From Lachnospiraceae bacterium (GTDB lineage: Bacteria; Bacillota; Clostridia; Lachnospirales; Lachnospiraceae), in contig JAFUXY010000411.1 of NCBI GenBank assembly GCA_017477005.1, forward strand, positions 1 through 9,847: 9,847 nucleotides of DNA, given 5' to 3'. A program made the position numbers and the translations under genes. Positions 1 through 5,821 of this stretch are shown here, piece by piece (position 1 is the stretch's first letter; each line of letters starts with the position of its first letter). A model generated the notes under the pieces. That model was not told the origin of the DNA. It searched no databases and worked only from the letters and a program-made list of their open reading frames with translations.

Positions 1-859
1 CGTCCGCGTGACCGTGGTGGCCTATGGACTTCCGCATGAAGCTACGCGTTATCCCAAGGCCGATGCGGTCATGCTGTGCTGGAATTCCACCGGTATTCCG
101 GCGGCGGTGTATGCAGCCTTCTTGCGGGAGGGAAGCGGCGGAGAGGCGGTCGTCTATCCGGCCACAATGGAAGCCGACGGCGCTATATCGGTGCTTGACG
201 CGAGAATGAGCGGCGTGCTGCCGCTAAATATTCCCAAGGTCAAAAAGAATTTCGGTCTGGGGAAGATCGTCTACCAGCGAGGCTTTGGAATGAATTATTC
301 CGGTGGGACGGGTACGCAGGGGGCGAATGTGACGCCGATTCCGATGATTCAAACCGTGCGTATGCAAAAGCCCAAATATATTTATACGGGAAGCGCGATA
401 CATCCTGAGGTGGTCGTGAGGGATCGCAATGGTTCTCAATTGCAGGAGAATGTGGATTATACGCTCTCCGGCGACAACGGCAAAAAGGATGTCGGCGAGT
501 ACAAGGTACAGATCAATTTCACAGGGAATTACAGTGGAAACGCCAGCCTGGACTACCAGATTTTCCCGAAGAAGACGAACATTACCAAGGTGCAGAGGGA
601 TTATGGAGGGTTCACGGTTCGTTGGGAGAAGCGGGGCGGACAGATTTCCGGGTATCAGATTCAGTACGGCTTGCCTAAAAATTATCGGGACAACGCCAAA
701 ATCATTACCACAAAAACGCCCGGGAAAACGTCGAGAAACATCGACGATCTGAAGTCGAACGCCCTCTATTGCGTGCGGGTGCGCACCTACAAGACCTTGT
801 CGGATGGGAGAAGGCTGGTTTCCGGCTGGAGCAGCCTTGAAAAAGTGAAGACGAAATAA
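1..859 (+). CDS. GH3-like glycoside hydrolase, C-terminal part with Ig-like and FN3 domains (5' truncated)
   Basis: The frame is open from base 2, so the gene starts outside the window; about 285 residues are visible. The first ~95 residues read like the end of a glycoside hydrolase family 3 C-terminal domain: a segment with ADAVMLCW, then SGVLPLNIPKV, then IVYQRGFGMNYSG, the usual proline strand and closing RGFG/RGYG motif. Next comes a repeat of about 70 residues of the type YTGSAIHPEVVV...VDYTLSG...GEYKVQINFTGNYSG, a bacterial Ig-like/tail repeat common in Lachnospiraceae secreted proteins. The last ~85 residues form a fibronectin type III domain (FTVRWEK, GYQIQYG, YCVRVRTYK, GWSS). The likely role is an extracellular or cell-wall-associated beta-glycosidase or beta-N-acetylhexosaminidase; the catalytic part lies outside, so the substrate cannot be stated. 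No terminator separates it from the next gene 22 bp downstream, so readthrough is possible. Confidence 0.75.
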   Translation, partial: VRVTVVAYGLPHEATRYPKADAVMLCWNSTGIPAAVYAAFLREGSGGEAVVYPATMEADGAISVLDARMSGVLPLNIPKVKKNFGLGKIVYQRGFGMNYSGGTGTQGANVTPIPMIQTVRMQKPKYIYTGSAIHPEVVVRDRNGSQLQENVDYTLSGDNGKKDVGEYKVQINFTGNYSGNASLDYQIFPKKTNITKVQRDYGGFTVRWEKRGGQISGYQIQYGLPKNYRDNAKIITTKTPGKTSRNIDDLKSNALYCVRVRTYKTLSDGRRLVSGWSSLEKVKTK

Positions 860-881
860 AAAAGATACTAGGAGGGCTGTT

Positions 882-1160
882 GTGAAAGAAGAGAAAGAAA
901 GACCTGTTGATATGGTCAACAATTCAAATTTGGGGAAGTGGATGAGTTGGTCGGATATTGTACATCTGTACCCTGATCGATGGATTTATTTGACAGATTT
1001 CAAATTAGACAGCAAAAGCAATATCATAGGTGGGGTTTTGAGAATTGTATGCAGAGAGCCTGAGTTCTCACTTGTCGAGGATCTTATGACAGACAGAAGC
1101 AAGCCTGGGTATTTGCATAGAACGACAGAGCTTCCGGGAAATATTCTGTGGGTGGAGTAA
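882..1160 (+). CDS. Small DUF5678-like protein encoded beside a retropepsin-like protease
   Basis: A 92-residue protein with a GTG start, chosen because AGGAGG sits at 870-875 with normal spacing; the first ATG (M11) has no such site. The core HLYPDRWIYLTDF...NIIGGVLRIVC followed by an alternating region ending LHRTTELPGN resembles small DUF5678-like proteins (YP-W-hydrophobic, then a G-V strand), which often stand next to retroviral-type aspartic protease genes. No signal peptide or membrane segment is visible. Its stop codon is one base from the ATG of the protease gene (TAAAATG), so the two are translationally coupled and probably act together. Function is unknown; the family link rests on a short pattern and gene pairing. 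Base composition is more AT-rich than the GH3 gene upstream, which suggests a separate origin. Confidence 0.55.
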   Translation: MKEEKERPVDMVNNSNLGKWMSWSDIVHLYPDRWIYLTDFKLDSKSNIIGGVLRIVCREPEFSLVEDLMTDRSKPGYLHRTTELPGNILWVE

Positions 1161-1161
1161 A

Positions 1162-1711
1162 ATGGTGCGACTTTATTTGGATAAAACGATAAGGCGACCT
1201 GCGTTGTCGCTTTATGGTGATGTAGCAAACCAGTCGTGTTTGCTTGATACAGGGGCACTTATTTCGGTGTGGTGTCTTCCGCTTGCCGTTTTCAAATTCA
1301 TTTATCCTGATGCGGAGAAAACCAATTATTGTACAACGCGGTGTGTCAAAAAACAAACGTGAGATTTGGAAGATTCCTGAGTTTGTTTTGGAAGATAAAA
1401 ATGGGGTAGGAAAGTACGTCATCAAGAACCTTCTTGTGGCAATTGTGCCTGATGCACACATAAGCATTTTTAGCATGATTTTGACATCACAAGTGTTTTA
1501 TGGATCGTCTTATCAGATTTTTGATAAGAAGGACGATAAGATGATCGAGATTTATCCAGAATATGAAAACAGAGCATATTATTGTATTCCTGCAAAAGTG
1601 AAGAATAGAGATGAGCTTACAGAGGATGAGAAAAAGGACATTGATTTGAAAGAAGATGAGTTTCTTGTAAGTGCGGTGACTGTTTTTGCAGAGGGAAGTG
1701 AGGATTTGTAA
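1162..1711 (+). pseudogene. Retropepsin-like (clan AA) aspartic protease, broken by a frameshift
   Basis: The first frame (1162-1362) gives 66 residues including SCLLDTGALISVW. D29-T30-G31-A32 is the catalytic Asp-Thr-Gly motif of retropepsin-like proteases (codon 1246-1248). This frame stops at 1360-1362. The +1 frame continues the same fold without interruption from about 1318 to the stop at 1709-1711, with KIPEFVLED, an amphipathic NLLVAIVPD strand, MILTSQVFYGSSYQIFD and a charged C-terminus. Joined together they give about 183 residues, a normal size for single-domain bacterial retropepsin-like proteins. The shift lies between about 1318 and 1347; removing one A from the A4 run at 1318-1321 restores one frame (DAEKPIIVQRGV). 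A ribosome binding site (GGTGGAG) precedes the ATG, and the gene is coupled to the DUF5678-like gene. Most likely an inactivating indel; a sequencing error or +1 recoding cannot be excluded. Confidence 0.72.
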
Positions 1712-1732
1712 AGCGAAGAATTCGCTATCACG

Positions 1733-1864
1733 CTACGCATTTTCCACATCCCTCAATAGCTCTTCCTCGCTGTCGAAGTGAAAGACATCTACCTGATTCA
1801 TTCCCAGGAACAGGACGAATTCTTCTTCGCTCATTCCCGCAATCTTGGCGCAGTACCCGATATC
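1733..1864 (-). pseudogene. Relic of a UPF0175-type antitoxin (C-terminal ~43 residues)
   Basis: Read on the minus strand, 43 codons from 1864 down to a TAG at 1735-1733 give a segment with AKIAGMSEEEFVLFLG and FHFDSEEELLRDVENA. This matches the pattern of UPF0175 (COG2886) antitoxins: an A-x-x-AGMS-xx-EF-xx-L-G helix-turn-helix, then a VxxFxFD strand and an acidic tail. In this frame the codon just upstream is TGA (1867-1865), and the sequence turns abruptly AT-rich there, so the N-terminal part (DNA-binding helix and start) is missing. The break lies about 30 bp from the stop of the AAA+ ATPase gene on the same strand, suggesting that the arrival of that gene, or a later deletion, removed the rest. 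No toxin gene is seen next to it. An internal ATG exists (AGMSEEE), but no ribosome binding site supports it. Confidence 0.65.
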
Positions 1865-1892
1865 TCAAACCTATTGTTTATTATATTCTTAC

Positions 1893-2927
1893 CTAATAAT
1901 TTTCCAAAACATATCTTTCAAAGAAGGGGAGGGAGAAGACGACAAAGCCATGCCGACTGCCGTTTACGACGCCTTTGTTGATCAGTCTTTTTCTGTATGG
2001 ATTGAATTGATTCGACTCGATACCCAACAGTTCCCGTACCTCCTTGATTCGTCCGGTCTTGGAGCGGGCGATGCCATAGGCCATTTTCTTGTCTCGCTCT
2101 GACATTTCATCCCATATCTTCTCGTAGACATATTCTTCCAAATATTGATAGGCTTCCTCTTCGCATGTTTCGTTGTATCCTCCATTTTCCCAAGCAAAAT
2201 ACCCCAACACCTGAAAGGCGAACGAATATCCCCTCGTAGACTCCGCCATTTGCCTCGCACGATCTAAATCCAATTTGAAATTTTTTTGATAGTTTGATGC
2301 CATGCTGCCGACATTCAATGGCTTCAGTTCCATCCTTGGCGCTCGATACAGGAATGTAAGGCTTTTTTCGTTCTTCAGCTTGTGGATGTTTTCATACAGA
2401 CCTGTCATCAGCAAAAATACAGGAAATCCCTTCATCAACATAGATTGATAGGTGTGGGCAAATATTTTCATATAGTCGGAGCTGATCGCTTCGTCTATAG
2501 TAATAAGGAGTCTATTGTTGTTTTTTGCGATACTATCCACCATTTTTTCAATCGCTACCTCCAGATCTCTAATCGGCTCCACTCCGCCGATTTCGATGCC
2601 AAGTCCGAAAAATGATAAATTGATTTTGGCTGTTTGAAAAAACTTGGATAGCTTGTCCTCGCTGGATAGCTTCGATGCAAGCGATTGTATTAAGTCTCGT
2701 TCTGGGTTCAAATTGATGACGACCCAATCTTCTGTTTCCGAAAGCCGTGTGGAAATTTCTGACATGAAGACGGTTTTTCCTGACCCCCTGACCCCTGTAA
2801 GCACATATATCTGCTTCGTGGGCATCTCATCTGAGAATTCGCTTAGTATCTTGGATAATTGGACGGCTCTTGGTACGGATTCAGAGGGTTCCTTCCCGAA
2901 TAACAGGCTGTATGGATTTTTTGACAT
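1893..2927 (-). CDS. AAA+ ATPase with C-terminal winged helix (Orc1/Cdc6- or STAND-like)
   Basis: 344 residues. Walker A GVRGSGKT is at 45-52 and Walker B LLITIDE at 140-146; a sensor-1-like strand FLLMTGLYENI lies around 171-181, followed by RAPRMELKPL, the typical link to an alpha-helical lid at ~205-265. Residues ~278-344 (SERDKKMAYGIARSK, KEVRELLGI, QFNPYRKRLINKGVV, GFVVFSLPFFERYV) form a winged helix. This is the layout of the COG1672/COG1474-type ATPases often annotated as Orc1/Cdc6-like. ATG is preceded by AGGGGA about 7 bases upstream. There is no signal or membrane segment, so it acts in the cytoplasm, probably on DNA or as a regulated switch; a replication role is not shown. It is transcribed away from the padR operon and preceded by a phased repeat array that could be its own binding site. 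No hairpin terminator was found downstream. Confidence 0.82.
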   Translation of the reverse strand: MSKNPYSLLFGKEPSESVPRAVQLSKILSEFSDEMPTKQIYVLTGVRGSGKTVFMSEISTRLSETEDWVVINLNPERDLIQSLASKLSSEDKLSKFFQTAKINLSFFGLGIEIGGVEPIRDLEVAIEKMVDSIAKNNNRLLITIDEAISSDYMKIFAHTYQSMLMKGFPVFLLMTGLYENIHKLKNEKSLTFLYRAPRMELKPLNVGSMASNYQKNFKLDLDRARQMAESTRGYSFAFQVLGYFAWENGGYNETCEEEAYQYLEEYVYEKIWDEMSERDKKMAYGIARSKTGRIKEVRELLGIESNQFNPYRKRLINKGVVNGSRHGFVVFSLPFFERYVLENY

Positions 2928-2936
2928 AGTGTCCCC

Positions 2937-3072
2937 TTTTTACTGTTTTCAAAATGTTTTACTGTTCTTCGAAATATTTTACTGTTTTGGAAATGTTTTA
3001 CTGTTTTTTTTATGATTTACTATTATATCATTTTTTTTACTAATTCTGTGAAATTTTTACTATTTTATATGA
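2937..3072. repeat. Seven phased iteron-like repeats (TTTTACTGTTTT core)
   Basis: Units beginning with ACT occur at 2942, 2961, 2981, 3000, 3019, 3039 and 3059, that is at steps of 19, 20, 19, 19, 20 and 20 bp. The first four carry TTTTACTGTT almost exactly; the last three decay to TTTACTATT, TTTACTAATTCTG and TTTACTATTTTA, and a possible eighth (CCTATTCTGT) lies at 3078. The minus-strand form is AACAGTAAAA. The gaps are also A/T-rich, with AAATGTTTT or AAATATTTT between the best copies. The array begins 10 bp upstream of the AAA+ ATPase start and covers its predicted -10 element. There is no palindrome within a unit. This organisation fits multiple binding sites for one DNA-binding protein, most simply the ATPase itself through its winged helix. 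Confidence 0.85.
3022..3030 (-). promoter_or_regulatory. Extended -10 promoter element for the AAA+ ATPase
   Basis: On the minus strand the sequence TGATATAAT is a perfect extended -10 (TG-n-TATAAT, with TATAAT at 3027-3022). No good -35 is present at 17 bp; TTCACA lies 19 bp upstream. Transcription would begin near 3015, leaving a leader of roughly 85 bases that contains the four best repeats. Three weaker repeats overlap or lie upstream of the -10. Confidence 0.5.
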
Positions 3073-3137
3073 TATTTCCTATTCTGTCAATGTGTGATGA
3101 AAGCTTCCTCGAATCCAACGATGAAATGCGCTAATTT

Positions 3138-3181
3138 CTTTCACGCATTCTTCAAACATCCTTCACGAATCTTTCACAAAT
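3138..3181 (+). promoter_or_regulatory. Four 11-bp direct repeats (TTCACR-N5), OmpR/PhoB-type box
   Basis: The hexamers TTCACG (3140-3145), TTCAAA (3151-3156), TTCACG (3162-3167) and TTCACA (3173-3178) recur every 11 bp exactly; the full unit is YYTTCAMRMAT. Tandem hexamers at one-helical-turn spacing are the signature of OmpR/PhoB-family response regulator sites; the Bacillus Pho box is TTAACA-N5 repeated. The set ends 20 bp before the -35 of the padR promoter, a position suited to an activator. No response regulator gene lies in the window. The regulator's identity is inferred only from the spacing and hexamer. Confidence 0.55.
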
Positions 3182-3198
3182 TTCAAATACACTTTTGC

Positions 3199-3228
3199 TT
3201 GACATCCTTGGTGTGTTTATGTTATTCT
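3199..3228 (+). promoter_or_regulatory. Sigma-A-type promoter of the padR operon
   Basis: A consensus -35 TTGACA (3199-3204) is followed, after 18 bp, by TATTCT (3223-3228). Transcription would begin near 3235, inside the palindrome described separately, leaving about 85 bases of leader before the padR ATG. Confidence 0.65.
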
Positions 3229-3229
3229 G

Positions 3230-3246
3230 ACTACGTCAGACGTAGT
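3230..3246. promoter_or_regulatory. Perfect palindrome ACTACGTC-A-GACGTAGT, candidate PadR operator
   Basis: Eight bases on each side of a central A match exactly as an inverted repeat. The site starts right after the -10 and covers the predicted start point, so a bound protein would block initiation. PadR-family winged-helix dimers usually autorepress through such dyads, and the next gene is a PadR protein. That it is the PadR site is inference. Confidence 0.7.
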
Positions 3247-3319
3247 ACGACAGACAAAGCAACGATAAATATCTTATAGCTTGTATGGAATTTCAAGAGG
3301 TGGATGGAAAGGAGGGCAC

Positions 3320-3652
3320 ATGTCCGGGATATCGAGTGATGTGATCCGGGGATACAATGATACGATGATTCTTTGCATTTTGATGGAAGATGCTTCCTAT
3401 GGCTATAGGGTCTCCAAAGAGATTTCAAGGCGCAGCGAAGGGAAGTATCAGATCAAGGAGACGACGCTTTATTCCGCGTTCAACCGATTGGAAAAAAACG
3501 GATTGGTGGAATCGTATTCTGATGTCGGAGAAAATGGAAAGCGGAGAACCTATTACCGCATTACCGAAGCGGGCCGCGCATTCTATCGGGACAAGTGTGA
3601 GGAATGGAAGCTGACCAAAGAAGTCGTTGAGAAATTTGCAGGAATTGGATAG
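3320..3652 (+). CDS. PadR-family transcriptional regulator
   Basis: 110 residues, starting at the ATG at 3320, which is preceded by AAAGGAGGG; an upstream in-frame ATG at 3281 would add 13 residues but lacks this site. The sequence shows the PadR winged helix: an N-terminal helix with SSDVIRGYNDTMILCILMED, then SYGYRVSKEISRRS, the recognition helix KETTLYSAFNRLEKNGLVES, and the wing ENGKRRTYYRITEAGRAF. The C-terminal dimer helix is short, as in the subfamily encoded just upstream of DUF1700 or permease-prefix membrane proteins. It is the first gene of a five-gene operon and probably represses its own promoter through the palindrome at 3230-3246. In this family ligand binding or an envelope signal usually relieves repression; the effector here is unknown. 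Confidence 0.92.
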   Translation: MSGISSDVIRGYNDTMILCILMEDASYGYRVSKEISRRSEGKYQIKETTLYSAFNRLEKNGLVESYSDVGENGKRRTYYRITEAGRAFYRDKCEEWKLTKEVVEKFAGIG

Positions 3653-3668
3653 CAGAAAGGAGGCTATT

Positions 3669-4679
3669 ATGGAAACCATTCACAATTATCTGGAAACGAT
3701 GTTTTCTGCGTTGCCCAATACAGATGAAGTGTATCGGGCCAAGGACGAGCTGTCCGCTATGATGGAGGACAAATTCCATGCGCTGTTGGAGGAGGGGGTG
3801 GCCGAAGAGGAGGCTGTCGCAAAGGTAATATCCGAATTTGGCAGCTTGGATGAAATTGCAGACGATCTGGGTATCCGTGAGGCAGTCGTTGGCGTGGATG
3901 AGAAGAAGCAGCGTCGGATCACAGAACCGGAAACAGCAGAGTATCTGAAGGACAGTGGCAAAGCCGTACGGCGACGCGCCTGTGGTGTAGGGCTGATTGT
4001 TGCAGGAGGCTCGCTGATGCCGTTGGTACGTCTGGTGGCGGATTACCTCTATGGCGGGGCGTACTATCCGGTGCAGCTTGTGGAGGCAGCAGGCGCTATG
4101 GGGATGTTTTTGTGCATTGCGTTCGGTGTGGGAATGATCATCGTATCTACTTCAGGAAAACAGAAATGGGCCTTTTTGTCGCACGAAAACTGCCAGTTGG
4201 ATTATCCGGCTCTTTCTGCAGTTGATAGTCGGTATAGAGCGGAACAGGAGAAGCTGTCGATGCGGTTGGCCACGGGCGTAGGGCTGTGTATTTTGTCAAT
4301 TCTTCCCATTTTTCTGTTTTCTGGTCATTTCAGAGGCGGAATTTTCGGACAGGCATCACAGGCTGCATTTTTGATCGTGGGAGCCTGCGGCATCGTTTTG
4401 ATTCTCTGTACTATTGGGAGAAAGAGGGCGTTTGAAAGACTGCTTGGCTTGAATGGAAGGGATACGGTGGGCGGCAATCAGTTTCTTTCGCAAAAAAGGC
4501 TTCGGTTCGATGAGCCAATGATCGAGGAAGCGTTGAGTGTTTACTGGCAGACGGTGCTGTGCCTATATCTGTGCTGGAGCTTTCTGACGTTTTCTTGGAC
4601 CAGAACGTGGGTGCTGTGGCCGGTAGCGGCGCTGATCCATCGGCTGCTGGTGAATTTGTTTGGGAAGGAGGAATTCTGA
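3669..4679 (+). CDS. Membrane protein with N-terminal permease-prefix (DUF1700-like) domain
   Basis: 336 residues from the ATG at 3669, which has AAAGGAGG a few bases upstream and lies 16 bp after padR. Residues 1-75 form the cytoplasmic helical domain seen in PadR-linked proteins: METIHNYLETMFSALPNTDE, an acidic amphipathic middle, and the motif AVAKVISEFGSLDEIADDLG. After a charged linker come hydrophobic segments near 104-125, 139-160, 199-217, 232-250 and 293-325 (probably two), with RRR at 101-103 favouring a cytoplasmic N-terminus. The family is thought to sense or transmit envelope state to the paired PadR; no enzyme motif is visible. The stop overlaps the next start (TGATG at 4677-4681). 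The usual partner with a DUF4097 adhesin domain is absent, replaced by a polyacidic lipoprotein. Confidence 0.85.
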   Translation: METIHNYLETMFSALPNTDEVYRAKDELSAMMEDKFHALLEEGVAEEEAVAKVISEFGSLDEIADDLGIREAVVGVDEKKQRRITEPETAEYLKDSGKAVRRRACGVGLIVAGGSLMPLVRLVADYLYGGAYYPVQLVEAAGAMGMFLCIAFGVGMIIVSTSGKQKWAFLSHENCQLDYPALSAVDSRYRAEQEKLSMRLATGVGLCILSILPIFLFSGHFRGGIFGQASQAAFLIVGACGIVLILCTIGRKRAFERLLGLNGRDTVGGNQFLSQKRLRFDEPMIEEALSVYWQTVLCLYLCWSFLTFSWTRTWVLWPVAALIHRLLVNLFGKEEF

Positions 4680-5290
4680 TGAAAAAACGAATGTATTTGA
4701 TGATTATGTTTGTGGTGACGGCGGGATGTGTGTTGTTGGGATCCATTCGACACCTAGGCGGTGAGAGCCGCAGGGGACACGCAGACTGGGAAACAGCAGA
4801 AGATTTTTCACATCGAGACAGGGAGTTTGATTTCGATTTCGATAATGATTACGATTTTGAAAAACCGAAGGATTTTCCGGGTGGAAAGGGAGGAAGGGAT
4901 CGGTTTGGCGGATCACCGAATGGTCGGGATTCCTTTGGTGGTAGATCCGGCGATTTCGGTGGCAAAGGACATATGGACGACGGTTCTCGCAACTTTGAAG
5001 GAGATGATTTCTTCGACGATTTTTTCGATGATGATCGCAGGGAGAAGGACGATGAGGATCGCCGGGAGAGGTTTGAAGAGCGGTTTGGAATAGATCGTGA
5101 TGAGGATGACGATCGGGACGACGACCGTGATGATGACGATCGAGACGATGATCGGGACGATGACCGCGATGAGGATCATGATGACGATGACAAAGGCAGA
5201 GATGGCCGGTGGCGGCGTCACAGCATTCAGAAACCGACGACAGAGCAGAAAACCGAGCCGGGCGTGGTAGAGAATCGTACGGAGATATGA
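4679..5290 (+). CDS. Polyacidic Asp/Arg-rich predicted lipoprotein
   Basis: 203 residues. The N-terminus MKKRMYLMIMFVVTAGC reads as a lipoprotein signal peptide, with three basic residues, a hydrophobic stretch and a lipobox-like T-A-G-C17; if not processed it would be a membrane anchor. The rest has no globular look. It carries an alternating D-F block near 50-61 (FDFDFDNDYDF), a G-rich block with repeated GGRD/SFGG around 70-98, an acidic F-D block (DDFFDDFFDDDRR) near 110-122, and a nearly pure DRDD tract at 139-171. A poly-Asp surface like this could bind divalent metal or a cationic partner; that is inference. The start overlaps the upstream stop (TGATG), and its own stop overlaps an ATG (ATGA). 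No family was recognised. Confidence 0.75.
   Translation: MKKRMYLMIMFVVTAGCVLLGSIRHLGGESRRGHADWETAEDFSHRDREFDFDFDNDYDFEKPKDFPGGKGGRDRFGGSPNGRDSFGGRSGDFGGKGHMDDGSRNFEGDDFFDDFFDDDRREKDDEDRRERFEERFGIDRDEDDDRDDDRDDDDRDDDRDDDRDEDHDDDDKGRDGRWRRHSIQKPTTEQKTEPGVVENRTEI
5093..5191 (+). repeat. Degenerate GAYCGNGAYGAY tandem repeat inside the lipoprotein gene
   Basis: In-frame units starting GAYCG, of 12-18 bases, follow each other and code for DRDD, DRDDD and DRDEDH variants (residues 139-171). Wobble positions vary (GAT/GAC; CGT, CGG, CGA, CGC), so the protein pattern appears more conserved than the DNA. Such a tract can change length by slippage in multiples of three. Confidence 0.8.
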
Positions 5291-5325
5291 AAGAGATTTT
5301 TCGGGCGGCTGAATCAGGAGGAGAA

Positions 5326-5457
5326 ATGAAGAAAAAAGAAATAGGACGATTTGCGGCATCGGTTCTGGTGACCGCTGTAGGGGCGGCGACCGGTCTTTTG
5401 ATGATGGTGAAGTCCGGAAAAATGATTGATGAAAAGAACAAAAGGAAATCAAAATAG
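5326..5457 (+). CDS. Small single-span membrane protein (43 aa)
   Basis: The ATG at 5326 is chosen because AGGAGGAG lies at 5316-5323. An in-frame ATG at 5287 overlaps the lipoprotein stop (ATGA) and would add 13 residues by coupled translation. The protein is MKKKEIGRF, then one hydrophobic segment (ASVLVTAVGAATGLLMMV) and a basic tail ending KNKRKSK. Positive charge on both sides leaves topology open. The Gly/Ala-rich helix could pack against other helices of the operon's membrane proteins. No family was recognised; the evidence is the ribosome binding site, the tight operon position and the clear layout. Confidence 0.65.
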   Translation: MKKKEIGRFAASVLVTAVGAATGLLMMVKSGKMIDEKNKRKSK

Positions 5458-5469
5458 GAGTTGCATCGT

Positions 5470-5577
5470 ATGAAGAAGAGGAAAGGTTCAGTAGCATTGG
5501 TGTTGCTTGCGTTGGCGGCGGATGTGGGCTATATCTTGAATAAGATTGCAAAAACAGTTTTGAAAAAAGACAAATAA
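5470..5577 (+). CDS. Small single-span membrane protein (35 aa)
   Basis: The start at 5470 has AGGAG at 5456-5460, overlapping the stop of the previous gene. The product begins MKKRKGS, has one hydrophobic segment (VALVLLALAADVGYILNKI) and ends in a basic tail (KTVLKKDK). Its layout mirrors the preceding 43-residue protein, so the two may be distant duplicates or helix partners. It is the last gene of the operon; the terminator begins 12 bp after its stop. A real but unrecognised miniprotein is likely; such genes are often missed by annotation pipelines. Confidence 0.6.
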   Translation: MKKRKGSVALVLLALAADVGYILNKIAKTVLKKDK

Positions 5578-5589
5578 GGAAAGACACGC

Positions 5590-5630
5590 AAATCACCCCT
5601 TGGAAGTAGTATCTCCAAGGGGTGATTTTT
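5590..5630 (+). terminator. Strong intrinsic terminator of the padR operon
   Basis: A perfect 15-bp stem (5590-5604 with 5614-5628), 9-base loop AGTAGTATC and T-run at 5626-5630. The A-run on the left arm would also give a modest terminator on the other strand. Confidence 0.93.
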
Positions 5631-5718
5631 CTGTATAATTCGTTCCGTGTGGAGTGGGCTAAGGATTTCTGTCCATTCACAAAAGAATGAGATATGCCTA
5701 GAAAATAGTCTGGAAGGG

Positions 5719-5748
5719 TTGATTTTGGGGTTTTGTTTACAGTATACT
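5719..5748 (+). promoter_or_regulatory. Probable promoter for the HAD/MNT genes
   Basis: TTGATT (5719-5724), an 18-bp spacer and TATACT (5743-5748) form a fair sigma-A-type promoter after the padR terminator, giving about 65 bases of leader. The rest of 5631-5821 shows no other clear signal. Confidence 0.45.
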
Positions 5749-5821
5749 AAAAATAAAACTTGGCGAGCAATGGGAAAGGGGAAACGATTTCTGCAAAAAG
5801 AGTCGTGAACGAGGTATAGAT

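Noticed and set aside
1341..1362. Programmed -1 ribosomal frameshift at the A6 run of the protease gene
   Set aside because: A -1 shift leads to the wrong frame; the downstream half is in the +1 frame, and no stimulatory hairpin was seen.
1712..1726. Hairpin AGCGAA-GAA-TTCGCT as terminator of the protease gene
   Set aside because: The 6-bp stem is short and no T-run follows.
2937..3072. CRISPR array
   Set aside because: The unit is only 19-20 bp with no unique spacers, the copies decay along the array, and no cas genes are present.
1864..3100. Insertion sequence or transposon ends around the AAA+ gene
   Set aside because: No inverted terminal repeats, target duplication or transposase were found; the shared CCTATT at both sides is too short.
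4704..5680. Long minus-strand reading frames opposite the Asp-rich gene
   Set aside because: They are products of the repetitive GAY/CGN codons on the plus strand, give His/Arg/Pro- or Ile/Val-rich sequences, cross the operon terminator, and lack ribosome binding sites.
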